This document shows positions 39,901-46,073 of a stretch of 64,000 bases of DNA, piece by piece. The position numbers were made by a program, and so were the translations under genes. The stretch's first letter is position 1, and every line of letters starts with the position of its first letter. The notes under the pieces are model-generated. The model saw only the letters and a list, made by a program, of their open reading frames with translations. It was not told where the DNA came from and made no database searches. This DNA comes from Pseudomonas sp. LBUM920 (GTDB lineage: Bacteria > Pseudomonadota > Gammaproteobacteria > Pseudomonadales > Pseudomonadaceae), in contig NZ_CP027762.1 of the NCBI RefSeq assembly GCF_003852315.1, positions 3,701,501 through 3,765,500 of the forward strand, read 5' to 3'.

Positions 39901-41971
39901 CGTAGGCTTGCTGCATCCAGCACAAGCGGTTGACCAAGGCGCGATGGCTGTTGCCTGCGCCCTTGGGCTTGCCGGTCGAACCGGAGGTGTAAATCACGTA
40001 GGCCAGGTTGAGTGCGTGGACGCCGCTGTCGGGCGATGCATTGCTGTAGCCTTCCAGCCAACTGGCCGACTGGTCGAGGGCAATCACCTGAATACGCTCG
40101 ACCGGCAAGGCGGCGAGCAGGCTTTGCTGGCTGAGCAGCAGCGTGATGCCACTGTCTTCGATCATGTAGGTCAGACGTTCCTGCGGGTATTCCGGGTCCA
40201 GCGGCACGTAAGCGCCACCGGCCTTGAGGATGGCCAGCAGGCCCACCACCATTTCGACGGAGCGCTCGACGCACAGCCCCACCAGCACGTCCGGGCCCAC
40301 GCCCTGCTCGCGCAAAGCATGGGCCAGTTGGTTGGCGCGGGCATTGAGTTGGGCGTAGGTCAAGGTGGTTGCGCCAAACACTAAGGCTGGCGCGTCCGGT
40401 GTGCGCTGCACCTGGTCTTCGATCAGTGGGTGGATGCCGCGCTCGGTCGGATACGCCTCGCCGGTCTGGTTCCACGCATGGACCAGTACGTGCTGCTCAT
40501 CGTCAGCCAGCATCGGCAATTCACCCACGCGCTGTTCGCCGTCGGCCACCATTGCCTGTAGCAGGCTGATCCAGTGTTGGGCCATGCGCGCAATGGAAGG
40601 TGCCTCGAACAAGTCATTGGCGTAAGTCAGCGCAGCATGCAGGGTGCCGGACTTCTCATAGGTATCGAGGGTCAGGTCGAATTGGGTGGTGCGCCCTTGC
40701 CATTCCACCAGCGAAAGCTCAAGGCCTGAAGCGGTGTTGAAGCTGGCAATGTCGGCCACCACCGGCTGGTGGTTGTACATCACCTGAAACAGCGGCGTAT
40801 GGCTCAAGCTGCGCTCGACCTTGAGGGCCTCCACCAGGCGCTCAAAGGGCAATTCCTGATGAGCCTGGGCGCCCAGCGCGTGCTCCTTGATGCCTTGCAG
40901 CAGTTCGCCAACGCGGGTTTGCCCGGTCAGTTCGGTGCGCAGGACTTGAGTGTTGACGAAAAAGCCGATCAGCCCTTCGACTTCGGTACGGTTGCGATTG
41001 GCGATCGGCACGCCGACGCGAATGTCTGCCTGCCCGGTGTAACGGTGCAGCAGCACATTGAAAGCACCCAGCAACAGCATGAACAGCGTGACGTTGTGTT
41101 TTTGCGCGCAGGCGCGCAGTTGCGCAGCCAGGCCTGGGTCGATCGCGAAATTATGGCGAGTGCCCTGGTAGCTCGGCATCGCCGGGCGCGGGTGGTCGGT
41201 TGGCAGCTCCAGCACTGGATGCTCGTCGCCCAGGCGCGCCTGCCAGTACTCGAGCTGACGTGCCTGCTCTCCCGCTTCCAACCAGCGGCGCTGCCACAGG
41301 GCGTAGTCGCTGTACTGGATCGGCAATGCCGGCAATTGCGGCGCCTCATTGCGCTCGTGGGCGTCGTAGCAGCGGATGAACTCGTCGATCAGCACGTTCA
41401 TCGACCAGCCGTCGGAGACGATGTGGTGCAGGGTCAGCAGCAACACATGCTCCTGCGTATCGAGCTTGAGCAATTGCACGCGCAGCAACGGGCCGTGTTC
41501 CAGATCGAACGGCAGCAGCGATTGACGCGTCGCCGCGTCGTTGACGGCCTGCTCCTGCTCAACGGCGGCCATGGCGCTGAAGTCCAGGTGCTCGACGACA
41601 AGCGAGGGCTCTATCGAAACCTGGGTCAGACGTTCATCGGCCTGGCGTTGGAAGACTGTGCGCAAGGTTTCATGCCGCGCTACCAGGCTGGCGAAGGCTT
41701 GCTCCAGCGCACGCAGGCTGAGCGCACCCTTGAGTCGCACGGCGCCGGGCAGATTGTAGGCGCCACTGGCCGGGTCCAATTGCCACAGAAACCACATACG
41801 CTGCTGCGCGTACGAGAGCGCCTGGCGATCCTCTGCTTCCACGCTTGCCGGGATCGGAAACCGGGAAAAATCCACGCCCTCTTTCTGCAAGGCCTGCAGG
41901 AATACTTGGCGTTTTTCCAGGGGCAACCCGATAAACCGGCGAGCAAGTTTCAAGGAGTCTTCAGCATTCAT
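27923..41971 (-). CDS. pvdI: Pyoverdine NRPS, four modules (D-Ser, Lys, Gly, fOHOrn)
   Basis: A 4682-residue synthetase. Module 1: C (HHIVSDGWS, about 186), A (660), T (GGDS, 1040), E (1223). Module 2: a C that follows an E domain (HHILMDGWS, 1675), A (2137), T (2531). Module 3: C (2719), A (3187), T (3562). Module 4: C (3750), A (4225), T (4618). Specificity residues: A1 DVWHVSLID, Ser (epimerised to D); A2 DGEDHGTVV, Lys; A3 DILQLGLIW, Gly; A4 DGEVCGGVT, the fOHOrn type. Carrier domains before E domains read GGDS and the others GGHS, as expected. The C-terminus (EDFDDLRDFLSELEAI) is an acidic helix, probably docking to the start of the next synthetase. The start at 41971 (MNAEDSLKLARRFI) is preferred to 42004. 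It should accept the PvdL product, which is encoded elsewhere. Confidence 0.93.
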   Translation of the reverse strand: MNAEDSLKLARRFIGLPLEKRQVFLQALQKEGVDFSRFPIPASVEAEDRQALSYAQQRMWFLWQLDPASGAYNLPGAVRLKGALSLRALEQAFASLVARHETLRTVFQRQADERLTQVSIEPSLVVEHLDFSAMAAVEQEQAVNDAATRQSLLPFDLEHGPLLRVQLLKLDTQEHVLLLTLHHIVSDGWSMNVLIDEFIRCYDAHERNEAPQLPALPIQYSDYALWQRRWLEAGEQARQLEYWQARLGDEHPVLELPTDHPRPAMPSYQGTRHNFAIDPGLAAQLRACAQKHNVTLFMLLLGAFNVLLHRYTGQADIRVGVPIANRNRTEVEGLIGFFVNTQVLRTELTGQTRVGELLQGIKEHALGAQAHQELPFERLVEALKVERSLSHTPLFQVMYNHQPVVADIASFNTASGLELSLVEWQGRTTQFDLTLDTYEKSGTLHAALTYANDLFEAPSIARMAQHWISLLQAMVADGEQRVGELPMLADDEQHVLVHAWNQTGEAYPTERGIHPLIEDQVQRTPDAPALVFGATTLTYAQLNARANQLAHALREQGVGPDVLVGLCVERSVEMVVGLLAILKAGGAYVPLDPEYPQERLTYMIEDSGITLLLSQQSLLAALPVERIQVIALDQSASWLEGYSNASPDSGVHALNLAYVIYTSGSTGKPKGAGNSHRALVNRLCWMQQAYELTASDAVLQKTPFSFDVSVWEFFWPLMTGARLVVAAPGEHREPARLIETIDRHAITTLHFVPSMLQAFIHEPGVQGCASLKRIVCSGEALPLDAQRQVFAKLPAAGLFNLYGPTEAAIDVTHWTCIDEGADSVPIGRPIANLATYVLDAQLNPVPAGVSGELYLGGIGLARSYHRRPALTAERFVPSPFVNGERLYRTGDRVRQRTDGVIEYLGRLDHQVKLRGLRIELGEIETRLLQHPSVREAVVLVQGGKQLVAYLVLDSEEPADLKAWLLSSLPEYMVPTHFVVLTQLPVTANGKLDRKALPLPEAASQQAFIAPSSDLQKALAAIWSDVLGVPHVGVDDNFFELGGDSIISIQVVSRARQAGIRLSPRDVFQYQSVRSLALVASFEHAVVIDQGPVAGEVILTPVQQAFFSQAIAARHHWNQSLLLTPRETLEPALLDAALTQLINHHDALRLRFTRQAEGWQQAHAAPAAESVLWQSSVDTEAELAALCDEAQRSLNLEEGPMLRAALVTLADGAQRLLLVVHHLVVDGVSWRVLLEDLQQAYRQAALPAKTSSYQQWAQQLQAHAHTLDEQLPFWLAQSGDAELPCDNPQGGLHNRLGATLETRLDAEHTRQLLQDAPAAYRTQVNDLLLTALARVISRWSGQAAALIQLEGHGREDLFDSLDLSRTVGWFTSLFPVRLQAAGTLSDAIKSIKEQLRAVPQKGVGYGLLRYLGKPQSREALADLAAPRITFNYLGQFDRQFNESALFVPASEGSGQAQDPEAPLANWLTVEGQVYGGELSLQWGFSREMFNAATIQRLADDYATELKALIEHCCATPAGQVTPSDFPLARITQQQLDALPVAGPDIAELYPLSPMQQGMLFHTLYAPEGQAYINQLRLDIEGLDLLTFGRAWQAALDRHDILRSSFHWLGLDIAHQVIRRQVDVQLQVVEDVNADLDALADAERSSGFELNAAPLFRLMLVRSTGSAWHLIFTSHHILMDGWSNAQLLGEVLAHYAGQAVSAPLGQFRDYLGWLQQQPSGEAFWKNALAPLHAPTLLAQALRAPVGGVGMADHQVLLDDDFTQALSEFARQQKVTLNTVLQGAWSLLLQRYSGQACVVFGATVAGRSAPLPGIEQQLGLFINTLPLISAASPAQSAGAWLNELQALNLSLRDHEHVPLYDIQAWAGQQGAALFDTLLVFENFPVAEALKQGAPAGLTLGRMHNHERTNYPLTLGVELGAGLRLDFSYDRAHFSEQQVKQLGANLHHLLAQLVTDASVPLGNLQLLDATAQRDVLTLSQSAGAAQRPQRVHERIAAQAHATPDALAVQAGDERLCYAQLNARANRLAHRLLALGVGPGQRVGLASRRGPQLIVSLLAVLKSGAAYVPLDPKYPAERLAYMLADSRLDLLLSETGLLADLPLPQGLTRVDFSASGEELHTFAATNPPNQAAAADLAYVIYTSGSTGLPKGVAIDHAALGQFCDSAQAYSRLSARDRVLQFATFSFDGFVEQCYPPLCVGAVLIMRGDELWDAGQLAREIVEQGVTLADLPAAYWYLLAKECAVDQRTLGNLRQVHVGGEAMSVEGVRAWHAAGLGGVRLVNTYGPTEATVVSSVHDCQLADASEAFGVPIGRAIAGRSLYVLDSGFELLATDGVGELCIGAEAGLAQRYFDRPALTAERFLPDPFSAVPGARLYRSGDLARYNEAGALEYVGRIDHQVKIRGYRIEMGEIEACLQALPQVREAAVIAQPSAVGMQLVAYVVPAHGQTLNGQALAATLRESLPDYMVPGHWLVLDALPLNNNGKLDRRALPAPDLNLRQQAYVAPQSTLQVQLAAIWQAVLQVEQVGLTDHFFELGGHSLLATQVISRVRHDLKLEVPLRALFEQPTLQAFATACLGLRQHSAPPLLALGRGQPIALSFAQERQWFLWHLDPASAAYHVPTALHLRGELDIGALERAFQALVLRHEPLRTTFVEDAEQTWQVIHPTLAIPVQQARAQAAQIQQCVEQEIQRPFDLRNGPLMRVKLLVIAPEHHVLVITQHHIISDGWSMHVMVDELVALYQGQAQLSALPIQYADYAAWQRSWMAAGEKQRQLDYWQRCLGDEHPVLELPLDHPRPAVQSLRGARQRVQLEPALLADLKTLAQRQDVTLFMLLLASFQTLLHRYCGQNRLRVGVPIANRNRLETERLIGFFVNTQVIQVDLDGQMAFEQLLGQVKQRALEAQAHQDLPFEQLVEALQPARSLSHNPLFQVLFNHQDNLRSAPVQLPGLALEPLDWDGHTTQFDLSLETEESADGLWASLTYATDLFEPETLARLAQHWQNLLRAVVNDASQALDELPMLSEQQWQQTVHSWNDSHAEYPHTRCVHQLFEAQVLATPDASALQFNGDTLSYCELNRRANRLAHRLIAAGVGPDVLVAVHVERSLDMVVGLLATLKAGGAYVPLDPQFPADRLAFMLQDSQAQVLLTQPHLNGRLAQPQGLHVLLVDEAGVDEHNPQVRVTPEHLAYVIYTSGSTGKPKGVMVRHQALCSFTCGMADTLQIGSDARVLSLTTFSFDIFALELYVPLTVGATVLLSGQELALDPEAILDLVHNQSANVLQATPSTWRMLLESPRASLLQGIKCLCGGEALPVDLAQRLLDLQGPVWNLYGPTETTIWSAAHRLEQAQPFVGRPIANTSLFILNAGLMPCPQGAAGELLIGGAGLARGYHARPALTAERFVPNPYGAPGERLYRTGDLARYRPEGVVEYIGRVDHQVKVRGFRIELGEIEACLRENAAVREAVVLADNDRLIAYLVTCAPEQQASLREQYKADLRARLPDYMVPAHLIFLETLPVTPNGKLDRKALPKADAELLLKAHVAPVSPREQQVAAIWADVLEVPQVGLDDHFFELGGHSLLATRVVSRVRQVLALEVALKTLFEQPVLGDFVRALGEEGVTAPALLKADRAQPLPLSYAQERQWFLWQLDPNSSAYHIPSALRLKGALDVAALQRSFDTMLARHESLRTHLRQDASGAVQVIEELGLIEIERCDTDEDGLRTQVAEAVAQPFDLLRGPLLRVKLLRLAADDHVVVLVQHHIVSDGWSMQLMVEELVKLYAAFSDGHTPNLPALPIQYADYALWQRNWMEAGEKARQLTYWREQLGGEQPVLELPFDYQRPALPTHRGARLGIELTPQLLAGLRRVAKQAGVTLPMVLLAAYQALLHRYSGQEDVRVGVPIANRNRLETEGLIGFFVNTQVLKADVNGQMSVAQLLHQVRQRSLEAQAHQDLPFEQLVEALQPERSMSLSPLFQVLFNHRVTSAGSHLQRLPSLQVEVLSWDEGVAQFDLALDVEESREALHASLSYATDLFAPATIERMAGHWQNLLQAMVDDQQQAIGQLNLLNADEQQHILHLWDCTGSGFSIARLVHELIADRARETPDAVAVKFDSHTLTYGELDAQANRLAHALIARGVGPEVRVAIAMPRSAEIMVAFLAVLKAGGVYVPLDIEYPRDRLLYMMDDSRARLLLTHTSALQQLPVPQGVNTLAIDRTEDWAHYSDAAPQVALDGDNLAYVIYTSGSTGMPKGVAVSHGPLVAHIIATGERYETGPADCELHFMSFAFDGSHEGWMHPLINGASVLIRDDSLWLPEYTYAQMHRHNVTMAVFPPVYLQQLAEHAERDGNPPAVRVYCFGGDAVAQASYDLAWRALKPTYLFNGYGPTETVVTPLLWKARKGDPCGAVYAPIGTLLGNRSGYVLDAQLNLQPIGVAGELYLGGEGVARGYLERPALTAERFVPDPFGKPGSRVYRSGDLTRGRPDGVVDYLGRVDHQVKIRGFRIELGEIEARLREQDSVGETVVVAQEGPSGKQLVAYVVPADPALIDQAEFRDALRRALKTRLPDYMVPTHFMCLAQMPLTPNGKLDRKGLPAPDVSLMQQRYVAPQTELEQQIAAIWAEVLRLPQVGMDDNFFEVGGHSLLAIQITSRVQSELGLEVPLVEVFQTETLRAYVQAAATFRAGSAEDFDDLRDFLSELEAI

Positions 41972-42026
41972 TTCTTGGAGTCCGGAGCAATAGGCAGGAA
42001 GCACAAAGGCACGTCGTCCCTATAAA

Positions 42027-42050
42027 ACGAACCGGGCGGGGAAAAATTAG
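42027..42050 (-). promoter_or_regulatory. PvdS-type promoter of pvdI-pvdD
   Basis: On the minus strand CTAAT, 16 bases, CGT. It is weaker than the other boxes in the -33 element (CTAAT for TAAAT), but has the same spacing and a C-rich spacer. It lies about 56 bp upstream of the pvdI start. Confidence 0.75.
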
Positions 42051-42130
42051 CGGGGGGATGAGAGGCTTGGAGCGAGGTGTCATCAAGGGTTACATCAATC
42101 TCAGCCAAGACACACAAAGCCGGGCTAGCA

Positions 42131-42165
42131 TTGACGAACACCACTTTTTGCAACTACATTTAGTT
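42131..42165 (+). promoter_or_regulatory. Predicted sigma-70 promoter and autoregulatory site of hicAB
   Basis: TTGACG (42131-42136), an 18-bp spacer and TACATT (42155-42160) form a plausible promoter. An inverted repeat AACTA-CATT-TAGTT (42152-42165) covers the -10 element, where the HicB antitoxin could bind to repress its own operon. The operator role is inference. Confidence 0.5.
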
Positions 42166-42181
42166 ACACGCAGGGAACGCC

Positions 42182-42433
42182 GTGTCCAAAAATGAAAAGC
42201 TGCTCGCCAAACTGCTCAACGAGCGCGTGGCCTTTACCTGGCAAGAGCTCGAAACGCTGCTCAAGCGTCTTGGCTACACACAGATTGAAGGGGCTGGAAG
42301 CCGCGTCAAATTCGACATCGACGACCCCAGTGCAATGATCACCTTGCACAGGCCTCACCCCGGAAACGAACTGAAACACTACATTCGGCGCCAGATCATC
42401 GAACAATTGAAATCAGGAGACCTGATTCAGTGA
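42182..42433 (+). CDS. hicA: HicA family toxin (putative mRNA interferase)
   Basis: An 83-residue protein with the double-stranded-RNA-binding-like HicA fold: helix, LLKRLGYTQIEGAGSRVKFD, then ITLHRPHP and a C-terminal helix. HicA toxins cleave mRNA until neutralised by HicB. The catalytic histidine of classical HicA (GSHxxF) is Arg41 here (GAGSRVKF), so this is either a divergent subfamily that uses another residue such as His56 or His59, or an inactive toxin. It starts at a GTG preceded by CAGGGAA. It is directly upstream of and overlaps hicB. It is divergent from pvdI. Confidence 0.82.
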   Translation: MSKNEKLLAKLLNERVAFTWQELETLLKRLGYTQIEGAGSRVKFDIDDPSAMITLHRPHPGNELKHYIRRQIIEQLKSGDLIQ

Positions 42434-42795
42434 ACAACCAACTGAAACACAACGGCTACATCGGCTCTATCGAAGCCAGCCTCGAAGACAACTGCCTGTT
42501 CGGCAAAGTGCTGTTTATCAAGGCGCTGGTCAGCTATGAAGGCAAAACCGTCGCGGAGCTGGACAGCGCTTTTCGGGAAGCCGTGGATGACTATCTCGCT
42601 ACGTGCCTGCGCCTGGGGCAAACGCCGGAAAAGCCGTGCAAGGGTTCATTCAACGTGCGGGTCGGCCATGACCTGCATCTGGCTGCAGCCCTGGCAGCGG
42701 CCCGTAAGAAAGTGACGCTCAATGACCTGACGCGCCAGGCGCTGAATGAGTTTTTGCAACATCATTGCGCAGAACCTTTTCCGGCAGTCGGCTGA
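42430..42795 (+). CDS. hicB: HicB family antitoxin
   Basis: A 121-residue antitoxin with the degraded RNase-H-like HicB domain (about residues 1-75) and a C-terminal ribbon-helix-helix-like DNA-binding segment (about 85-112, VTLNDLTRQALNEFLQ). It begins at a GTG overlapping the hicA stop (GTGA), so translation should be coupled. It should bind HicA and repress the shared promoter. Its stop abuts the stop of the convergent MFS gene with no gap and no visible terminator. Confidence 0.88.
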   Translation: MNNQLKHNGYIGSIEASLEDNCLFGKVLFIKALVSYEGKTVAELDSAFREAVDDYLATCLRLGQTPEKPCKGSFNVRVGHDLHLAAALAAARKKVTLNDLTRQALNEFLQHHCAEPFPAVG

Positions 42796-43968
42796 TCAGC
42801 CCAATCGTCGATAGCCCAGCAGCGCTGCCCCCAGCACCACCGCCCCCGCCACCAGCGCCACCCAGAACCCGCTGGGGGCGCCAAAGTGGTCGATCATCCA
42901 ACCGGAGCTGGCGGCGCCGATGGCCACGCCGATGCTCAGGCCGGTGATCAGCCAGGTCATGCCTTCGGTCAGGCGGCTCGGCGGGACGATCTGCTCCACC
43001 AGGGCCATGGACACGATCAGCGTCGGGGCAAAGAACAAGCCTGAGATGAAGATGGCCACCGCCAGCCCGGGGATATTTGTCACCAGCAACAACGGCAAGG
43101 TGGTCAACGCCGTCGCCACGCCGCAGAACAGAAACTGCCGGGGCAACGGCGCCTTGAGCTTGAGCGTGCCAAACGCCAACCCCGCCAGGCAGGAGCCGAT
43201 GGCATACACCGAGAGCACGATGCTCGCCGCCGCCGGTTGGCCCTGATGCTGGGCGAATGCGACGCTGACTACATCCACCACGCCGACGATCACGCCCATG
43301 GCCAGCAACAGGATCATCAGGATCAGTACCGACGGTGAGGCGATCAGCCAACCGCCGTGATGGTCCTCGTGTTCATGTACCGGTGGCTCAGTTGCGCGTT
43401 GCAGCACGAAGGTGGTCACCCCCACCGCCAGCAGCAGCGCTGCCACCAAGGGCCCGGCTTGCGGAAACAGCACCACACTCAGGCCAACCGAGATCGGCGG
43501 GCCGATGATGAAACACACCTCGTCGAGCACCGACTCAAGGGCAAATGCGGTCTGCAACCTGGGCTGGCCGCGGTACAACTCGGTCCAGCGCGCCCGCACC
43601 ATGGCCGACATATTGGGCATGCAACCGGCCAGGGCGGCGAACACAAACAACGTCCAGCTTGGCGCCTGCAACCCAGTGCACAGCAGCAACAGCAACAACG
43701 CCCCACCGCCAATCAGCGCCGCGATCGGCAGCACCCTGCCCTGGCTGTAGCGGTCCACTAACCGCGAAACCTGCGGCGCACAAAACGCCGTGGCCAGGGC
43801 GAACACCGCCGCCACCGCGCCCGCCAGACCAAAGCCGCCGTGCACTTGCGACAGCATGGTGATCAGGCCGATACCGGTCATCGATATCGGCATGCGCGCA
43901 AGCATGCCGGCCAGCACAAATGCCTTGCTGCCAGGAGCGTGGAACAACTCGGCGTAGGGATTTGCCAT
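42796..43968 (-). CDS. MFS transporter
   Basis: A 390-residue inner-membrane protein with about 12 hydrophobic segments and a short His-rich cytoplasmic loop (HEHEDHHGG) at mid-length, typical of the major facilitator superfamily. The substrate is not evident; drug or metabolite efflux is the usual role for this size. The start at 43968 (MANPYAELF) is preferred to 43989. It is divergent from a TetR regulator, with two perfect palindromes between them, so it is probably repressed by that protein and induced by its ligand. Confidence 0.88.
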   Translation of the reverse strand: MANPYAELFHAPGSKAFVLAGMLARMPISMTGIGLITMLSQVHGGFGLAGAVAAVFALATAFCAPQVSRLVDRYSQGRVLPIAALIGGGALLLLLLCTGLQAPSWTLFVFAALAGCMPNMSAMVRARWTELYRGQPRLQTAFALESVLDEVCFIIGPPISVGLSVVLFPQAGPLVAALLLAVGVTTFVLQRATEPPVHEHEDHHGGWLIASPSVLILMILLLAMGVIVGVVDVVSVAFAQHQGQPAAASIVLSVYAIGSCLAGLAFGTLKLKAPLPRQFLFCGVATALTTLPLLLVTNIPGLAVAIFISGLFFAPTLIVSMALVEQIVPPSRLTEGMTWLITGLSIGVAIGAASSGWMIDHFGAPSGFWVALVAGAVVLGAALLGYRRLG

Positions 43969-44028
43969 CCTGCTTGTCCTCATCCTCAAGACCTTGAAGC
44001 TTGCTATCGGCAGTCATCAAGGCAAAAT

Positions 44029-44077
44029 ACATACGGTGCGTATGTGGCAAATCATGCGTAACATACGCAGCGTATGT
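44029..44077. promoter_or_regulatory. Two perfect palindromic operators for the TetR regulator
   Basis: ACATACG-GTG-CGTATGT at 44029-44045 and ACATACG-CAG-CGTATGT at 44061-44077 are the same 17-bp palindrome with different central triplets, centred 32 bp (three helical turns) apart in the intergenic region. Their perfection and position make them very likely operators that repress both divergent genes. Confidence 0.85.
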
Positions 44078-44109
44078 CAATCACTCAAACACTTTCGCGA
44101 GCCCTACCC

Positions 44110-44709
44110 ATGAGCCGAGCCCGTGCCGAAATGATCGAAGAAACCCGCGCCCGCCTGATCGCCAGCGCCCGCCAAGCCTTCGCCACACAGGGCTATGCCA
44201 ACACGTCGATGGACGACTTCACTGCACGCGCCGGCCTGACCCGTGGTGCGTTGTACCATCACTTTGGTGACAAGAAAGGCCTGTTGGCCGCCGTGGTCGC
44301 CCAACTCGACAGCGAAATGGACGCGCGACTGCAGCACATCACCGATCAGGCCCAGGACCCGTGGGAAGGGTTTCGCGAACGCTGCCGAACGTATTTGCGC
44401 ATGGCCCAGGACGACGAAATCCAACGCATCGTATTGCAGGATGCGCCGGCCGTGCTTGGCGATACCGGGTCGCAGCATCACTGCGTCGCGTCGCTGTGCC
44501 AGTTGCTTGAGGACTTGATGCAGGCCGGAGCCATCGAACAAGGCCCCAGCGTCGCACTGGCGCAGTTGATCAATGGCAGCCTGGTCAACACCGCGCTGTG
44601 GATCGCCCGCGATGAACACCCGGGCGATCGCTTGGAGCAAGGTTTGCAAGGTCTGGAATTACTGCTGCGCGGGTTGAAGCAACAAGCCCGCGCTACACCA
44701 GCCGCTTGA
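44110..44709 (+). CDS. TetR/AcrR family transcriptional regulator
   Basis: A 199-residue repressor. The N-terminal helix-turn-helix is clear (TSMDDFTARAGLTRGALYHHF, followed by DKKGLL); the C-terminal domain should bind an unidentified ligand. An ATG at 44074 would lie inside the second operator palindrome, so the start at 44110 (MSRARAEMIEETRARLI) is preferred. It probably represses itself and the divergent MFS gene. Its 3' end overlaps the end of the convergent MATE gene by 17 bp. Confidence 0.9.
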   Translation: MSRARAEMIEETRARLIASARQAFATQGYANTSMDDFTARAGLTRGALYHHFGDKKGLLAAVVAQLDSEMDARLQHITDQAQDPWEGFRERCRTYLRMAQDDEIQRIVLQDAPAVLGDTGSQHHCVASLCQLLEDLMQAGAIEQGPSVALAQLINGSLVNTALWIARDEHPGDRLEQGLQGLELLLRGLKQQARATPAA

Positions 44710-46048
44710 TCTGCTTGTGCCGCCACACCAGCCGGTAATACGCAGTCTGCAGCGCCAGCATCGCCAGGTAGGTCACCGGAAACGCCATCCACACACCTTC
44801 CAGGCCGAAATGCGCATTGAGCAAATACGCCATCGGCAGCTCAACACACAGTACGCAGAAAATCGAGATGGCGACCGGCATCAGCACCACGCCGCTGGCG
44901 CGCATGATCCCGCCCACTACCGCCTGGAAGCCAAAGACCAAAACGCTCCAGAGCATAATGTGCAGCAGGTGCTCGGCATTGAGCCGCGCCGCGTCGTCGG
45001 TGATGAACAACCCCAACAGCCAGTGCGACAACAGGTAACCGAGCACAATCAATCCACCCGTCAGGCAGGTGTTGATCAGCAGGCCGGTGCGCAGGATCGG
45101 CCCGATTCGCTCCAGGCGCCCGGCACCAATCGCCTGGGCACCGAGGATCGAGGCCGTAATTGCAATCGACAGCGCCGGGAACTGCACGTAATTGACGATC
45201 TGCGTCACCGCGCCGTACGCCGCTGTGGCCTGGGAGCCGTGGCTGTTGACCAGCGCCAGGATGACCAATTCGGACAGCGACAGCACCACCATCTGCAAGC
45301 CCGTCGGCAAGCCGATGCGCAGCACTTTGCCGAGGATCGCCCGGTCCAGGCGCAACGCAGCCAGCAACTCACGGTCCGGCGCCATCACATGGTTTTTGTG
45401 GCGCAGGCGCAAGATCAAGAACAGCATCGCCAAGGCGTTACCGACCAGGCCCGCGTACACCGCGCTCTGGATGCCCATGGGCGGCAGGCCGATCCAGCCG
45501 CGAATCAGCGCCGGCGTCAGCAACAGGCCGACCAGGGTCGAGACCATCAGCGCCAGCAGCGGCGAGACCGTGTCACTCACGCCGCGCAGCAACTGGGTGT
45601 AGAGGATGAAGACCAACAGTAACGGCATGATCAGCATCATCGCCTGGGCATAACCCACGGCATCGTCGAGCACATCCACCGGGGTGCCCAACCCCTGCAA
45701 GGCCGGGCGCGCGAACAGGCTGCCGAGCACCGCCGCGATCAGGCCCACCAGCGCGCCAAGGGTCAGCGTCGCACCGGTGATCACCTTCACCATCCCGGTT
45801 TCCTGCGCGCCCCAGGCCTGGCCGATCAGCACCGAAGCGCCCGCCCCCAGGCCGATCACCAGGGCAATAAAGAAAAACACGATGGGAAACATCCCCGACA
45901 CCGCCGCCAGTGCCTGGGTGCCGAGCATTTGCCCGACATAGATGCCATTGAGGGTGCCGGAAAAGCTTTGCAGAAAATTGGACAGCACCATCGGTGCCAA
46001 AAAAATCAGGTAGATCTGCCACAACGGCCGTTGCTGAGTGACTTCCAT
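44693..46048 (-). CDS. MATE family efflux transporter
   Basis: A 451-residue inner-membrane protein with about 12 membrane segments and clear MATE features, such as PMVLSNFLQSFSGTLNGIYVGQMLG at the first helices. These transporters expel cationic drugs or metabolites using Na+ or H+ gradients; the substrate here is unknown. The start at 46048 (MEVTQQRPLWQIYL) removes 50 non-transporter residues. It lies 25 bp downstream of the DUF2239 gene on the same strand, so the two may be cotranscribed. Confidence 0.9.
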   Translation of the reverse strand: MEVTQQRPLWQIYLIFLAPMVLSNFLQSFSGTLNGIYVGQMLGTQALAAVSGMFPIVFFFIALVIGLGAGASVLIGQAWGAQETGMVKVITGATLTLGALVGLIAAVLGSLFARPALQGLGTPVDVLDDAVGYAQAMMLIMPLLLVFILYTQLLRGVSDTVSPLLALMVSTLVGLLLTPALIRGWIGLPPMGIQSAVYAGLVGNALAMLFLILRLRHKNHVMAPDRELLAALRLDRAILGKVLRIGLPTGLQMVVLSLSELVILALVNSHGSQATAAYGAVTQIVNYVQFPALSIAITASILGAQAIGAGRLERIGPILRTGLLINTCLTGGLIVLGYLLSHWLLGLFITDDAARLNAEHLLHIMLWSVLVFGFQAVVGGIMRASGVVLMPVAISIFCVLCVELPMAYLLNAHFGLEGVWMAFPVTYLAMLALQTAYYRLVWRHKQIKRLV

Positions 46049-46073
46049 GGTCGTTCGAGTCCCGGAATTATTG

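Noticed and set aside
44074..44109. Upstream ATG start for the TetR gene
   Set aside because: It falls inside the second operator palindrome, and the added 12 residues have no TetR similarity.
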